From contig NZ_WEGL01000019.1 in the NCBI RefSeq assembly GCF_009604455.1, positions 1 through 51,595 of the forward strand: a stretch of DNA of 51,595 nucleotides. Reading direction: 5' to 3'. Below, piece after piece: positions 9,147 through 17,284 of the stretch (its first letter is position 1; each line of letters begins with the position of its first letter). This stretch comes from Streptomyces sp. RB17. GTDB lineage: Bacteria > Actinomycetota > Actinomycetes > Streptomycetales > Streptomycetaceae. The notes under the pieces are model-generated. The model searched no databases and was not told the origin of the DNA. It worked only from the letters and a program-made list of their open reading frames with translations. A program made the position numbers and the translations under genes.

Positions 9147-11116
9147 GCCGACCGGTCCCGGCGTTCGGCTCCCAGTCGAGCGTAGTGGTCGATCAGCTCG
9201 GGGGTATCGACGGCGGCGGGGTTGACGACCTGCTCGACCGGAGCCCCCTGGAGGAGGCGCTTGAGGGGGACTTCGAGTTTCTTGCCCGTGCGGGTGTGTG
9301 GGATGCCCGGGACTTCGAGGATCTCGTCGGGGACATGGCGGGGGGAGGCCCCGGTGCGGATCGCGTCCTTGATCTTCTCGCGGAGGGCGTCGTCCAGAGC
9401 CACCCCGGGGGCCGGGACCACGAACAGCGGCATCCAGTAGCCGCCGTCGGGTTCTTCCGCGCCGATGACCAGGGCCTCGGTGATCTCGGGGAGGCGTTCA
9501 ACGACGTCGTGGATGTCGGCGCTGCCCAGCCGTATGCCGTTGCGGTTCAGGGTGCTGTCCGAGCGGCCGTGGACGATCACCGAGCCGTGACCGGTGACCG
9601 TGATCCAGTCGCCGTGCCGCCAGACGCCGGGGTAGGAGGAGAAGTAGGCGTCGCGGTAGCGGGTGCCGTCGGGGTCGTTCCAGAAGTACAGCGGCATCGA
9701 CGGCATGGGCCGGGTGACCACCAGCTCGCCGACCTGGTCGGTGACTGGGGCGCCCTCGGTGTCGTACGCGGACAGCGCCACGCCGAGGTGGGGTGCGGAC
9801 AACTCGCCGGCCCAGACGGGCGTGTTGGGTGCGCTCCCGGCGAAGCCGGACACCACGTCGGTGCCGCCGCTGATGGAGGCGAGCAGGGCGTGGTCGCCGA
9901 CGTGATCGCGGACCCACGGGTAGGCGGAGGCCGGCAGGGTCGAGCCGGTGCAGCCGACCACGCGGATCGACGACAGGTCGTGCGCGGACGGGTCGATGCC
10001 GTACTTGGCCATGCCCAGCAGGTACTGGGGACTGGTGCCGAAGACGGCCACCCGGTGGCGTGCGGCCAGCTCCCACAGGACGTCGAGCCTGGCGAAGGGC
10101 GCCGGGCTGCCGTCGTAGGTACAGGTCGTGGCACCGGTCAGCAGGGTGGAGGCGAGCAGGTTCCACATCATCCAGTGGGTGGTGGTGTACCACAGGAGGC
10201 GGTCGCCGGGGCCGAGGTCGGAGTGCAGGGCGAGGGTCTTGAGGTGCTCCAGCAGGACGCCGCCGTGGCCGTGGACGATGCCCTTGGGCAGGCCGGTGGT
10301 GCCGGAGGAGAACACGACCCACAGGGGGTGGTCGAACGGCACCGGCGCGAAGGTGAGTTCCTCGGTTCGAGTGGAGGCGTCCTCCCAGGGGATCACGAGT
10401 GAAGGGTGGTTCTGCGACGGCCACGGCAGGCCCACATGGTCCACCAGCAGCGTCGCCTTCAACGTCGGCAGGGCGCGAGCGAGTTCGAGGGCGGCCTCGC
10501 GGCGGTTGTGGGTGGTGCCGTTGAAGAGGTAGCCGTCGGCGGTGATCAGAACAGTGGGTTCGAGCTGGGCGAACCGGTCGGCGGCGGCCTTGGGCGCATA
10601 GTCCTGCCCGCACACCGACCACACAGCCCCGAGACTCGCGGTGGCCAGGAACGCGACGATCGCGTGCGGGGTGTTGGGCAGGTAGCCGACCACCCGGTCG
10701 CCCTGGCCCACCCCCAGGTCGCGCAGGGTCGCGGCCACCGAGGCGACCTGGGCGCGCAGCCGCTGTCCGGTGACCTCGTACGCGGCGCCGGTCTCGTCCA
10801 GGGCCAGGATCGCCACGCCGTCGTCCGGCACATGGCGCAGGGCGTGGTGGGCGTAGTTGAGAGTGGCGCCGGGGAACCATCGGGCGCCCGGCATGGTCTC
10901 CTCGGCCAGGACCCGCTCGTACGGCGTGTCCGCGTCGATGTCGAAGTACTCCCACACCGCTCCCCAGAAGCCCTCCAGGTCGGTGACCGACCAGCGGTGC
11001 AGGGCGGCGTAGTCGGAGCCGTCGACCCCGGCGTGACGGGCGAAGTCCGCGATGCGGCTGGCGGCCGTGTCCTTCGGGTCGGGGGTGAAGAACGGTTCCG
11101 GGTACGGCGTGTTCAT
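9143..11116 (-). CDS. acetoacetyl-CoA synthetase
   Basis: This 657-aa adenylate-forming enzyme has the length and order of acetoacetate-CoA ligases. It has the N-terminal ACAS region (LHRWSVTDLEGFWGAVWEYF), the P-loop SSGTTGLPKG at residues 270-279, GGTDVVSGFAGSAPNTPVW, the hinge region GDWITVTGHGSVIVHGRSD and the C-terminal TGKKLEVPLKRLL with the acylating Lys. It converts acetoacetate, ATP and CoA to acetoacetyl-CoA in the cytosol. The ATG at 11116 overlaps the monooxygenase stop as ATGA and is preceded by GAGGAG, so the two are translationally coupled. Longer frames upstream lie inside the monooxygenase. Placed after a fumarylacetoacetate hydrolase-like gene, it probably captures acetoacetate released by ring-fission-product hydrolysis. 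Confidence 0.93.
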   Translation of the reverse strand: MNTPYPEPFFTPDPKDTAASRIADFARHAGVDGSDYAALHRWSVTDLEGFWGAVWEYFDIDADTPYERVLAEETMPGARWFPGATLNYAHHALRHVPDDGVAILALDETGAAYEVTGQRLRAQVASVAATLRDLGVGQGDRVVGYLPNTPHAIVAFLATASLGAVWSVCGQDYAPKAAADRFAQLEPTVLITADGYLFNGTTHNRREAALELARALPTLKATLLVDHVGLPWPSQNHPSLVIPWEDASTRTEELTFAPVPFDHPLWVVFSSGTTGLPKGIVHGHGGVLLEHLKTLALHSDLGPGDRLLWYTTTHWMMWNLLASTLLTGATTCTYDGSPAPFARLDVLWELAARHRVAVFGTSPQYLLGMAKYGIDPSAHDLSSIRVVGCTGSTLPASAYPWVRDHVGDHALLASISGGTDVVSGFAGSAPNTPVWAGELSAPHLGVALSAYDTEGAPVTDQVGELVVTRPMPSMPLYFWNDPDGTRYRDAYFSSYPGVWRHGDWITVTGHGSVIVHGRSDSTLNRNGIRLGSADIHDVVERLPEITEALVIGAEEPDGGYWMPLFVVPAPGVALDDALREKIKDAIRTGASPRHVPDEILEVPGIPHTRTGKKLEVPLKRLLQGAPVEQVVNPAAVDTPELIDHYARLGAERRDRSA

Positions 11117-12711
11117 CGCGTCGTGCTCCTCAACAGGCTTTTCTCGACGGTCCGTGGGGAAGGGTGGGGGCTGCGTGTGGTGTGCAGCAGGGACGCCCAG
11201 GCGGCGGCGTCCGTGAAGTCGCGGCCGCCGGCCGGGACGACGTCCATGACGACGCGGTCGGGGCGCAGCAGTACGGCGTCCGCCCGGCCGGCGTGCAGCC
11301 AGGCAGCGAGCGTGCCGTCGTCGCGCAAGTCGGCCGCGGGAATCGCTCTCACGCCGAGCCCGTGGGCGAGCGCGGTCAGCGAGGGCCACGGGTCGGTGGC
11401 GGTCAGGACGGTGAAGGAGTCACCGAGCACCTCGTCGAGACGGGCGCGCCGACCGTCGGCGTTCACCCAGGGCTGCGGGCAGTGGGTGCCCGCAAGACCC
11501 CGGCGGGCACGACGCCGTACCAGAGGTCCTGCGGTCAGGGGCGGGCTGAGGTCGCGGCCGGCCAGTTCGGCCAGGCCGGGGATGCGGCAGGCGGCGGCCA
11601 GGAGGTTGCGGCGCAGTGCGGCGGTGCCGTCCTGGCCGCCGGTCATGGCCCAGCCCATGGCGACCGCGAGCCGGATCACATGCCGTGCGTGCGGCTTGCG
11701 CTCGCTCTCGTACGTGTCCAGCAGCCTTTCGTCCGCCCCCTGTCGGAGGACACGGGCGAGCTTCCACGTGAGGTTGTAGGCGTCCCGCAGGCCCGAGCAC
11801 AGCCCCTGCCCGATGAACGGCGGGGTGAGGTGGGCGGCGTCGCCGAGGAGGAAGACGCGTCCCTTGTGCCACCGGTCGGCGACGCGTGCCCGGAAGGTGT
11901 ACTGCGTCTTGCGGACGACCTCGAAGTCCCCGTCGTACGACGGCGGCACCCAGGGGGCGACCAGCTCGCGGACCGGCGCGTCCCCGTCCCGCAGGCGGAA
12001 CTCCCAGCGGTAGCGGTCCTCGCCGACGCGCATGAACGTCGCCGGCCGCTCCGGGTCGCAGACCTGGTCGACCCCCTCCCAGCAGCGGACGTCGGCGTTC
12101 GTCCGGACGTCAATGACCGTCCAGTGTTCCTCGAAGCGCAGGTCCTCCCAGACGGCGCCGATGGCGTCGCGGGTGATGCTGTTGGCGCCGTCGCAGCCGA
12201 GGACCGCCTGCGCCCACACGAGATGCTCGCCGTCGTCGTCGCGGTAGGTCACGCGCACGGGACCCCCGGTGTCGGGGCCGACGGCGGTGACCTCCGCGCC
12301 GCCCCGCAGTTCGCACTCCGGGCGCCGGGCCAGGGCGTCGCGCAGCAGGCGCTCCAGCTCGGGCTGGTCGAACATGCTGGTCTGCGGGTAGCCGTGATGG
12401 CCGTGTCGGGAGCGCCGGAACTCGGCCATCACCCGGTGCCGGGCGTCCAGCAGCCGCAGGCCCTTGGCGGGACGGGAGATGGCGGCGAACTCCTGTTCCA
12501 CGCCGGCGGCCTGGAGGATCCTGCACACCTCGTCGTCGGTAGCGACGGCGCGTGGCAGCGGGTAGATGTCCCGGTGGCGTTCCAGGACGACGCTGCGGAC
12601 TCCCCGCCGGGCGAGGAGGAGGGCGGCGGTCACGCCCACCGGCCCCGCGCCGATGATCACGACGGGTGCGTGCTGTTCGGAGTGCGGGGGTGGGGGCTGG
12701 TCGGCGGTCAT
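11113..12711 (-). CDS. FAD-dependent aromatic hydroxylase (MhpA/PheA-like)
   Basis: This 532-aa flavoprotein has the three motifs of class A aromatic monooxygenases: GAGPVG at 21-26 (Rossmann loop), CDGANS around 173-178 (DG motif) and GDAAHLTPPFIGQGLCSG from 290 (GD motif). The C-terminal thioredoxin-like region is present. The closest known type is 3-(3-hydroxyphenyl)propionate hydroxylase and related phenol hydroxylases, which add an ortho hydroxyl using NAD(P)H and O2. That would provide the catechol for the dioxygenase two genes upstream. The ATG at 12711 follows GAGGTGAGCC. The earlier ATG at 12774 would overlap the preceding gene. It starts 19 bases after that gene and its stop overlaps the next start. 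Confidence 0.9.
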   Translation of the reverse strand: MTADQPPPPHSEQHAPVVIIGAGPVGVTAALLLARRGVRSVVLERHRDIYPLPRAVATDDEVCRILQAAGVEQEFAAISRPAKGLRLLDARHRVMAEFRRSRHGHHGYPQTSMFDQPELERLLRDALARRPECELRGGAEVTAVGPDTGGPVRVTYRDDDGEHLVWAQAVLGCDGANSITRDAIGAVWEDLRFEEHWTVIDVRTNADVRCWEGVDQVCDPERPATFMRVGEDRYRWEFRLRDGDAPVRELVAPWVPPSYDGDFEVVRKTQYTFRARVADRWHKGRVFLLGDAAHLTPPFIGQGLCSGLRDAYNLTWKLARVLRQGADERLLDTYESERKPHARHVIRLAVAMGWAMTGGQDGTAALRRNLLAAACRIPGLAELAGRDLSPPLTAGPLVRRRARRGLAGTHCPQPWVNADGRRARLDEVLGDSFTVLTATDPWPSLTALAHGLGVRAIPAADLRDDGTLAAWLHAGRADAVLLRPDRVVMDVVPAGGRDFTDAAAWASLLHTTRSPHPSPRTVEKSLLRSTTR

Positions 12712-12730
12712 GTGCGGCTCACCTCGGGTC

Positions 12731-13669
12731 CTACTTCGCGTCCGTGACGGGCGTGCGCTGCTCGCCGAGGTCAATGCGGCCGTCCGGGGTCGAGATCGTC
12801 GCCGTGATCACGTCACCCGTGCGCAGGTAGTGCGGGTTGCGGGCCTGGCTCTTGAAGAACGCCTTCCATTTCGCGGCGGGCGGCAGCAGGGAACCGATCT
12901 TCTCCACCGCCTTGGGCGGAGCCTTGAGGGCCGTGCCGCCGGGGGTACCGGTGAGCAGCAGGTCGCCGGGTTCCAGGGTCTGGAAGCGGGCCAACAGGGT
13001 CAGGGCCTGCGCCGGGCGGACGATCATGTCGGCGAGGGTGCGGTCCTGGCGCAGCTCGCCGTTGACGGACAACTTCAGCCGCAGGTCGAGGAGATGGGCG
13101 AAGTCCTCCGGCTCCAGCAGGGTCAGGTACGGGCCGGTCGGGGTGAAGGTCGGGTAGGACTTGCTCTCGTAGAACTGTGTCTTGGTGAGCTGTACGTCAC
13201 GGGCGCTGACGTCATTGGTGATCACCAGGCCGGCGACGTACGACGGCAGGTCCCGCTCCTCGACCACGGTACCGACGGGCAGCGGCGCCCCCATGACCAG
13301 GCCCAGCTCGACCTCGTAGTCGAGGAACTTCACATGCGGCGGCCGGACGATGCTCTCCTGTGGTCCGCTGACCGAGCCGGACGCCTTGCGGAAGAAGGCG
13401 GGCGGGATGTCACCCGTGAAGCCCGAATCACGCGCGTGACTGCGGTAGTTGACCATCTGGGCGACCACCCGGCAGGGGGTGGTGACCGGCGAGAGGGCGG
13501 CCAGCTCGGCGACGGGCGTGCCCGCGTCGTCCGAGAGAGCCGCCTCGCTTACGGCTGCTCGGTCGGCGATCAGTTCGGCGGTGGTCGCGGCTTTGGTGTC
13601 GACGGGTACGGCGCGGTGGCCGCGGACGGCCCACCAGCCGTCGACGGTGCGCAGGACGTTGGTGCTCAT
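12731..13669 (-). CDS. fumarylacetoacetate hydrolase-family protein
   Basis: This 312-aa protein carries the FAH-fold metal site: DYEVELGLVMG (E119 and E121) and NDVSARD (D153), with LTGTPGG near residue 240. The family cleaves C-C bonds of acylpyruvates or decarboxylates/hydrates meta-cleavage products using a divalent metal. The N-terminal part (residues 1-65) is a separate FAA-N-like domain. Sitting between an extradiol dioxygenase and a hydroxylase, it most likely handles the ring-fission product. Hydrolysis to a keto acid such as acetoacetate would explain the downstream synthetase. The start at 13669 follows AAGAAGG. Confidence 0.9.
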   Translation of the reverse strand: MSTNVLRTVDGWWAVRGHRAVPVDTKAATTAELIADRAAVSEAALSDDAGTPVAELAALSPVTTPCRVVAQMVNYRSHARDSGFTGDIPPAFFRKASGSVSGPQESIVRPPHVKFLDYEVELGLVMGAPLPVGTVVEERDLPSYVAGLVITNDVSARDVQLTKTQFYESKSYPTFTPTGPYLTLLEPEDFAHLLDLRLKLSVNGELRQDRTLADMIVRPAQALTLLARFQTLEPGDLLLTGTPGGTALKAPPKAVEKIGSLLPPAAKWKAFFKSQARNPHYLRTGDVITATISTPDGRIDLGEQRTPVTDAK

Positions 13670-13693
13670 GGCATTGCCTTCTTGTGAGGGGGA

Positions 13694-14839
13694 TCAGGAG
13701 TTCGCGGCCTTCAGCAGGCCGAACAGGCGCGCGCGGTCCATCTCGTTGTCGCCGCGCAGGGCCTCGATCACGTCGCGGACCCGCTGCGGGGAGGGGCTCG
13801 CGCCGAGGAAGTCGCGGGTGGCCGGTGGGCCCCACTGGGCGAGCCCGCTCGTGGACATCGGCGCCCAGCCGGGTTCGACGTCGCAGGAGAACAGGTCGCC
13901 GTCGGCGAAGTGCTCCAGCATGAAGTGGTCGGGGTCGCGCCAGTAGTCGAAGAGCTGGCTGCCCTGGATGTGCCGACCGATACCCCAACTCCGCTTGTAG
14001 CCACGCTCGCCCAGGTACTCGCCGCCGGCCGCGATCGAGTCCAGGTCGGTCACCTGGTAGGCGGAGTGGACATAGCCGATGCCCGGCCCCAGATGCATGG
14101 CGAGGGTGTGGTGGTCGGCCGGCACGCTGCCCAGATCACAGCGGATGAACGCCATCGTCGGACCCCGGTCGCGCTGGCCGTCCAGGAAGAGGAAGTCGGA
14201 CACGATCATGCCCAGGGTGTCCAGGTACCAGTCCAGGGCCCGGGCGAACACCCGGGTCTCCAGGACGACGTGGCCGAGGCGCTGGATGCGGGACGGCTCG
14301 CGCGGCGGCCGCTGGGTGGCGTTCGTACGGCGGTGTTCCGTTCCGAAGTTGAGCAGCAGCGGCCGCTGCTCGGGCAGCGCCGGCAACTCCTCGCCGCAGT
14401 GCACCACCCGCACCGGGAAGCCTGAGGGGTCGAGCAGGTCGACCGCCTTGCCGCCGCCGGGCACGTCGGCGTCCTGCACGGACGTGCCGGTGGCGCGGGC
14501 CAGCCGGTCGAGGTCGGCTCGCTCGGCGGCACGGAACGCCGGGCCGATGAAACGGGACGTACGGCCGCGGCGGATCACCATGCAGGGCGAGCCCGCGAAG
14601 GTGCCGCGCAGCCACAGCTCCCGCTCGGTGCGTGCGGCGATCTGGAAGCCGAAGTCGCGGGCGAAGATCTCGGCCCGGTCGAGGTCGGGCTTCTCGAACT
14701 CCAGCCAGGCCAGGTCGGCGACCTTGATCAGCGGGTTCCGGGACCTGCCCGGATGCTCGCCGCGCAGGGCGCCCTGTTCGCTGTGGAGGTCCTGGTGGGC
14801 CGTCTTGACGTCAGCCCCATGGACCCGGGTTTCAGACAT
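13694..14839 (-). CDS. extradiol ring-cleavage dioxygenase (two VOC domains)
   Basis: This 381-aa protein has two vicinal-oxygen-chelate repeats. The N-terminal one (about 30-135) starts DLAWLEFEKPDLDRAEIFA. The C-terminal one (about 170-320) carries the iron ligands of type I extradiol dioxygenases: His in QRLGHVVLETR, His in ADHHTLAMH and Glu in DHFMLEHF. Such enzymes open catechols beside the two hydroxyls with Fe(II) and O2. The C-terminal extension past residue 325 is longer than in XylE. The ATG at 14839 is preceded by GGAGGG. The longer frame from 14932 would run through the operators. It is the first gene of the minus-strand catabolic operon. Confidence 0.88.
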   Translation of the reverse strand: MSETRVHGADVKTAHQDLHSEQGALRGEHPGRSRNPLIKVADLAWLEFEKPDLDRAEIFARDFGFQIAARTERELWLRGTFAGSPCMVIRRGRTSRFIGPAFRAAERADLDRLARATGTSVQDADVPGGGKAVDLLDPSGFPVRVVHCGEELPALPEQRPLLLNFGTEHRRTNATQRPPREPSRIQRLGHVVLETRVFARALDWYLDTLGMIVSDFLFLDGQRDRGPTMAFIRCDLGSVPADHHTLAMHLGPGIGYVHSAYQVTDLDSIAAGGEYLGERGYKRSWGIGRHIQGSQLFDYWRDPDHFMLEHFADGDLFSCDVEPGWAPMSTSGLAQWGPPATRDFLGASPSPQRVRDVIEALRGDNEMDRARLFGLLKAANS

Positions 14840-14866
14840 GGTGCCCTCCGAGCAACATTGCCGTAA

Positions 14867-14934
14867 TGAGAAAATCATCAACTGTGATAGTCCTGACGTC
14901 AAGGCGTACCAGGCAGGAAATGATGAATTCATCA
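14867..14934. promoter_or_regulatory. operators between TetR and the aromatic operon
   Basis: A perfect 14-bp palindrome, TGATGAATTCATCA, lies at 14921-14934. A degenerate copy, TGAGAAAATCATCA, lies at 14867-14880, sharing the ATCATCA half. Between them are TGACGTCA (14894-14901) and one arm of an 8-bp inverted repeat (AGTCCTGA 14889-14896 with TCAGGACT 14932-14939). The stretch is AT-rich against its surroundings and separates divergent genes. The likely reader is the TetR at 14974. Confidence 0.65.
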
Positions 14935-14973
14935 GGACTGCGATCGCGATCGCCCTGCCGATAGAATCTGCGC

Positions 14974-15609
14974 ATGCCTACGTCAGCCCCGCCCAGCAAC
15001 CGATTCGAGCGACGCCGCGCCGAGACCCGTCGCGCGCTCGTCCGCGCGGCCCGGCAGATCCTCGCCGAGACCGGGGACACGAGCGCCAGCATCCAGGCGA
15101 TCGCCGAACGCGCCGACGTCGGATTCGGCTCCTTCTACAACCACTTCGAGTCGAAGACCGAGCTGTTCGAGGCGGCCGTGGTGGACGTTCTGGAGGAGTT
15201 CGGCCAGACCTTCGACGAGCACTTGGCGGGGATCGACGACCCGGCCGAGCTGCTGGCGGCGGGTTTCCGGCTCAGTGCGCGGATGGCCGAATCCCACCCG
15301 GAACTGATGCAGGTCCTGCGCCGCCACGGCCTCGGTCACATCCACTCGGACAACGGCCTGTCGCCCCGGGCCCTGCGCGACCTCCAGGTCGGCATGGCCT
15401 CCGGCCGCTTCACCGCCGTCGAGCCGACGGTCGCCCTGTCGGCACTGGGCGGAACGCTGCTGTCCCTGGTGGAGCTGCGGTTCGCCCGCCCCGACCTGGA
15501 CGGCGACGAGGCCGCGGTCAACCTCGCCGAGTTGGTCCTGCGCATGCTGGGTCTCCCGGCGGACGACGCGCACGAGGTCGCCCGGCGACCCCTCCCCGAC
15601 CTCGCCTGA
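14974..15609 (+). CDS. TetR-family regulator of the aromatic operon
   Basis: This 211-aa protein has a TetR helix-turn-helix at about residues 25-70 (IQAIAERADVGFGSFYNHFESK) and a helical C-terminal domain. It diverges from the dioxygenase-led operon, with palindromes in the 134-base gap, so it most likely represses both directions and is released by an aromatic ligand. That link is inferred from layout. Its stop is only four bases from the stop of the convergent LmeA-like gene. Confidence 0.88.
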   Translation: MPTSAPPSNRFERRRAETRRALVRAARQILAETGDTSASIQAIAERADVGFGSFYNHFESKTELFEAAVVDVLEEFGQTFDEHLAGIDDPAELLAAGFRLSARMAESHPELMQVLRRHGLGHIHSDNGLSPRALRDLQVGMASGRFTAVEPTVALSALGGTLLSLVELRFARPDLDGDEAAVNLAELVLRMLGLPADDAHEVARRPLPDLA

Positions 15610-15613
15610 CACT

Positions 15614-16399
15614 TCACGCGACTGACGACGAACTCGGGCGGAAAGTAACGGACCTGCCGGTGAAGCGGGCATCCATCCCGCTCTTCGTGGGGGTCACCGA
15701 ACGCAGGCGCAGGCCCTCGGGGACGTTCTGGAGCGGGATGGGCTTCGACAGGGCCTTGTCGAGCAGCGCATTGGCCGGAGGGATCAGTTCGCCTTGCGTG
15801 ACACGGATGTCCGAGAAGGCGATGCGGTTGCCGCTGGCCGCCGAGACGGCCGCGCTCACGGTCACGTCCCCGGCGAGCGGCAGACCGGCCGTCGCGTCGA
15901 CCCGTCCTGGCTTGTCGCCCTGTGAGATCTGCACGCCGAGGGCGCTCGACAGGTCGTCGTACGACAGGAAGGCGGTCGCCTCGACGCTGCGCGCATGAGC
16001 CTTCTTGGCGTTTCCTGAGGTCTTGAGCCCGTCCAGGCCGACGGTCAGCTTCGTCACCGGCAGCGGCCGGGTCGCCCCCCGGGCCGGTATGTCGTTCGCT
16101 GTGATGTCGACGTGCCGCAGGCTGCCCTGGGCCAGCTGAGTCAGCACGGGAAAGCCGCCGACGTGCACCGAAGGCCGGTCGGGCGCGCCCATACCCTCCT
16201 GGAACGCCTCGGCCGTACGGCCCTCCGCATGGGCTGCGGCGACGCGGTCGGCCACGACGGCGCCGACCAGCAGCGCCGCCAGGGACGCGGCGATGATGAT
16301 CCTGCGCCGCCTTCTGGGAGGGGGCGGGCTGGCGTATACGGCGGCGTCGCCGTAGTACGACTCGCCGACGAACTCGCCATCTGGCTGCGACTGGTACAT
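15614..16399 (-). CDS. LmeA-like (DUF2993) membrane-anchored lipid-binding protein
   Basis: This 261-aa protein has a Gly/Ser/Tyr-rich start, a basic run (RRRRR), one transmembrane helix (IIIAASLAALLVGAVVA, about residues 34-50) and an extracytoplasmic DUF2993 domain (VGGFPVLTQLAQGSLRHVDI, later NRIAFSDIRVTQGELIPP). Mycobacterial LmeA of this family binds phospholipids and helps mature lipomannan. Streptomyces members are uncharacterised. The ATG at 16399 follows GAGAGGG. It lies 59 bases behind the TetR gene on the same strand, so the two may be co-transcribed. Confidence 0.85.
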   Translation of the reverse strand: MYQSQPDGEFVGESYYGDAAVYASPPPPRRRRRIIIAASLAALLVGAVVADRVAAAHAEGRTAEAFQEGMGAPDRPSVHVGGFPVLTQLAQGSLRHVDITANDIPARGATRPLPVTKLTVGLDGLKTSGNAKKAHARSVEATAFLSYDDLSSALGVQISQGDKPGRVDATAGLPLAGDVTVSAAVSAASGNRIAFSDIRVTQGELIPPANALLDKALSKPIPLQNVPEGLRLRSVTPTKSGMDARFTGRSVTFRPSSSSVA

Positions 16400-16458
16400 G
16401 TTGCCCTCTCCATCTCTGTGATGTGCTCGGGAACCTCTTGGGACAGGTGTCCCGGGAC

Positions 16459-17097
16459 CTAGGTGCCGACCGGCTCCGGCCGGCCGAGGCTTCGGACGCG
16501 GGTGACGGCGAGGTCGCCGTCCACACCCATGGCGATCAGTGCGGCAGCCGCCGTGTGCGTGCCGTCGTCGCTCCAGGTGCCGGCGTTGACGCACTCCAGG
16601 AGCCCGAGCAGATGGCCCTCCAGTGCCCGGCTCAGCGGCCCGGCGGGAACGCTGGTCTGGAAGACCCCCTGCCGCTGCCCTCGGGCGATGATCGCCGCCG
16701 CCGTCTCGCGCGCGGGGGCCAGGACCTCGGTGACCCGCTCGGCCCCGAGGTCGTGTGGGGCCAGGCGGAGGAGCATGCGGTACCGGTCGCCGACGGGCCA
16801 TACGGCGAGGACGAAGCGTGCCAGCGCCGTGACCGCGTCCGCGTCCGGAACTCCCGGATCCGCGAGCGCCTGCCGCAGTGCCTGCGCGGCGTCCTCCACC
16901 AGACCGTCCACGAGCGCGGCCCGGCCGTTGAAGTGGCCGTAGACCGTACGGCGCACCACCCCCGCGGCTTCGGCGATGTCACCGAGGCTGCTGTCGGGGT
17001 CCCGGCCGAGTTGCTGCCTGGCCGCTTCGAGGATGCGGGCCCGGGTGAGGCGGGTGCGGCTGCGTCCCGGGGCGTCTGTCACAGGTGCGCTGGTCAT
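16459..17097 (-). CDS. TetR-family regulator of the MFS pump
   Basis: This 212-aa protein has a TetR helix-turn-helix (LGDIAEAAGVVRRTVYGHFN, about 43-62). Its C-terminal domain belongs to the same subfamily as two others here (147 and 19241): WPVGDRYRMLLRLAPHDLG, GQRQGVFQTSVP and CVNAGTWSDDGTH. The ATG at 17097 follows GGAGG. It diverges from the DHA2 pump at 17285 across a gap with two near-identical palindromic operators, a classic repressor/pump pair. Confidence 0.88.
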   Translation of the reverse strand: MTSAPVTDAPGRSRTRLTRARILEAARQQLGRDPDSSLGDIAEAAGVVRRTVYGHFNGRAALVDGLVEDAAQALRQALADPGVPDADAVTALARFVLAVWPVGDRYRMLLRLAPHDLGAERVTEVLAPARETAAAIIARGQRQGVFQTSVPAGPLSRALEGHLLGLLECVNAGTWSDDGTHTAAAALIAMGVDGDLAVTRVRSLGRPEPVGT

Positions 17098-17137
17098 GCC
17101 GGAACCTCCGGTCGACGGTGGGAGGGCTCCTCGATAG

Positions 17138-17188
17138 TTGCACATCGACGGGCAATAAACTAGCCTGCACATCGATGGGCAATTAACT
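17138..17188. promoter_or_regulatory. tandem TetR operators between regulator and pump
   Basis: Two copies of a near-palindrome stand 27 bases apart: TTGCACATCGACGGGCAAT from 17138 and CTGCACATCGATGGGCAAT from 17165, both followed by AAACT or TAACT. The symmetric core is TTGCnCATCGATGnGCAA. They lie between divergent TetR and MFS genes, 41 bases from the TetR start and 97 from the pump start. Confidence 0.75.
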
Positions 17189-17284
17189 GCTCGGTGCTTC
17201 GCAGGCTCATGGCCGCGTCCGCACCACTCACACCGATCCGCGAATCCCGAAGCCTCCGCTTCCCCTCCTGCCGAGGAGCTTTCG

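Noticed and set aside
14941..14952. CGATCGCGATCG as a separate operator
   Set aside because: A 12-bp GC-rich palindrome of this simple alternating type arises easily by chance. It is mentioned only in the context of the stronger neighbouring sites.
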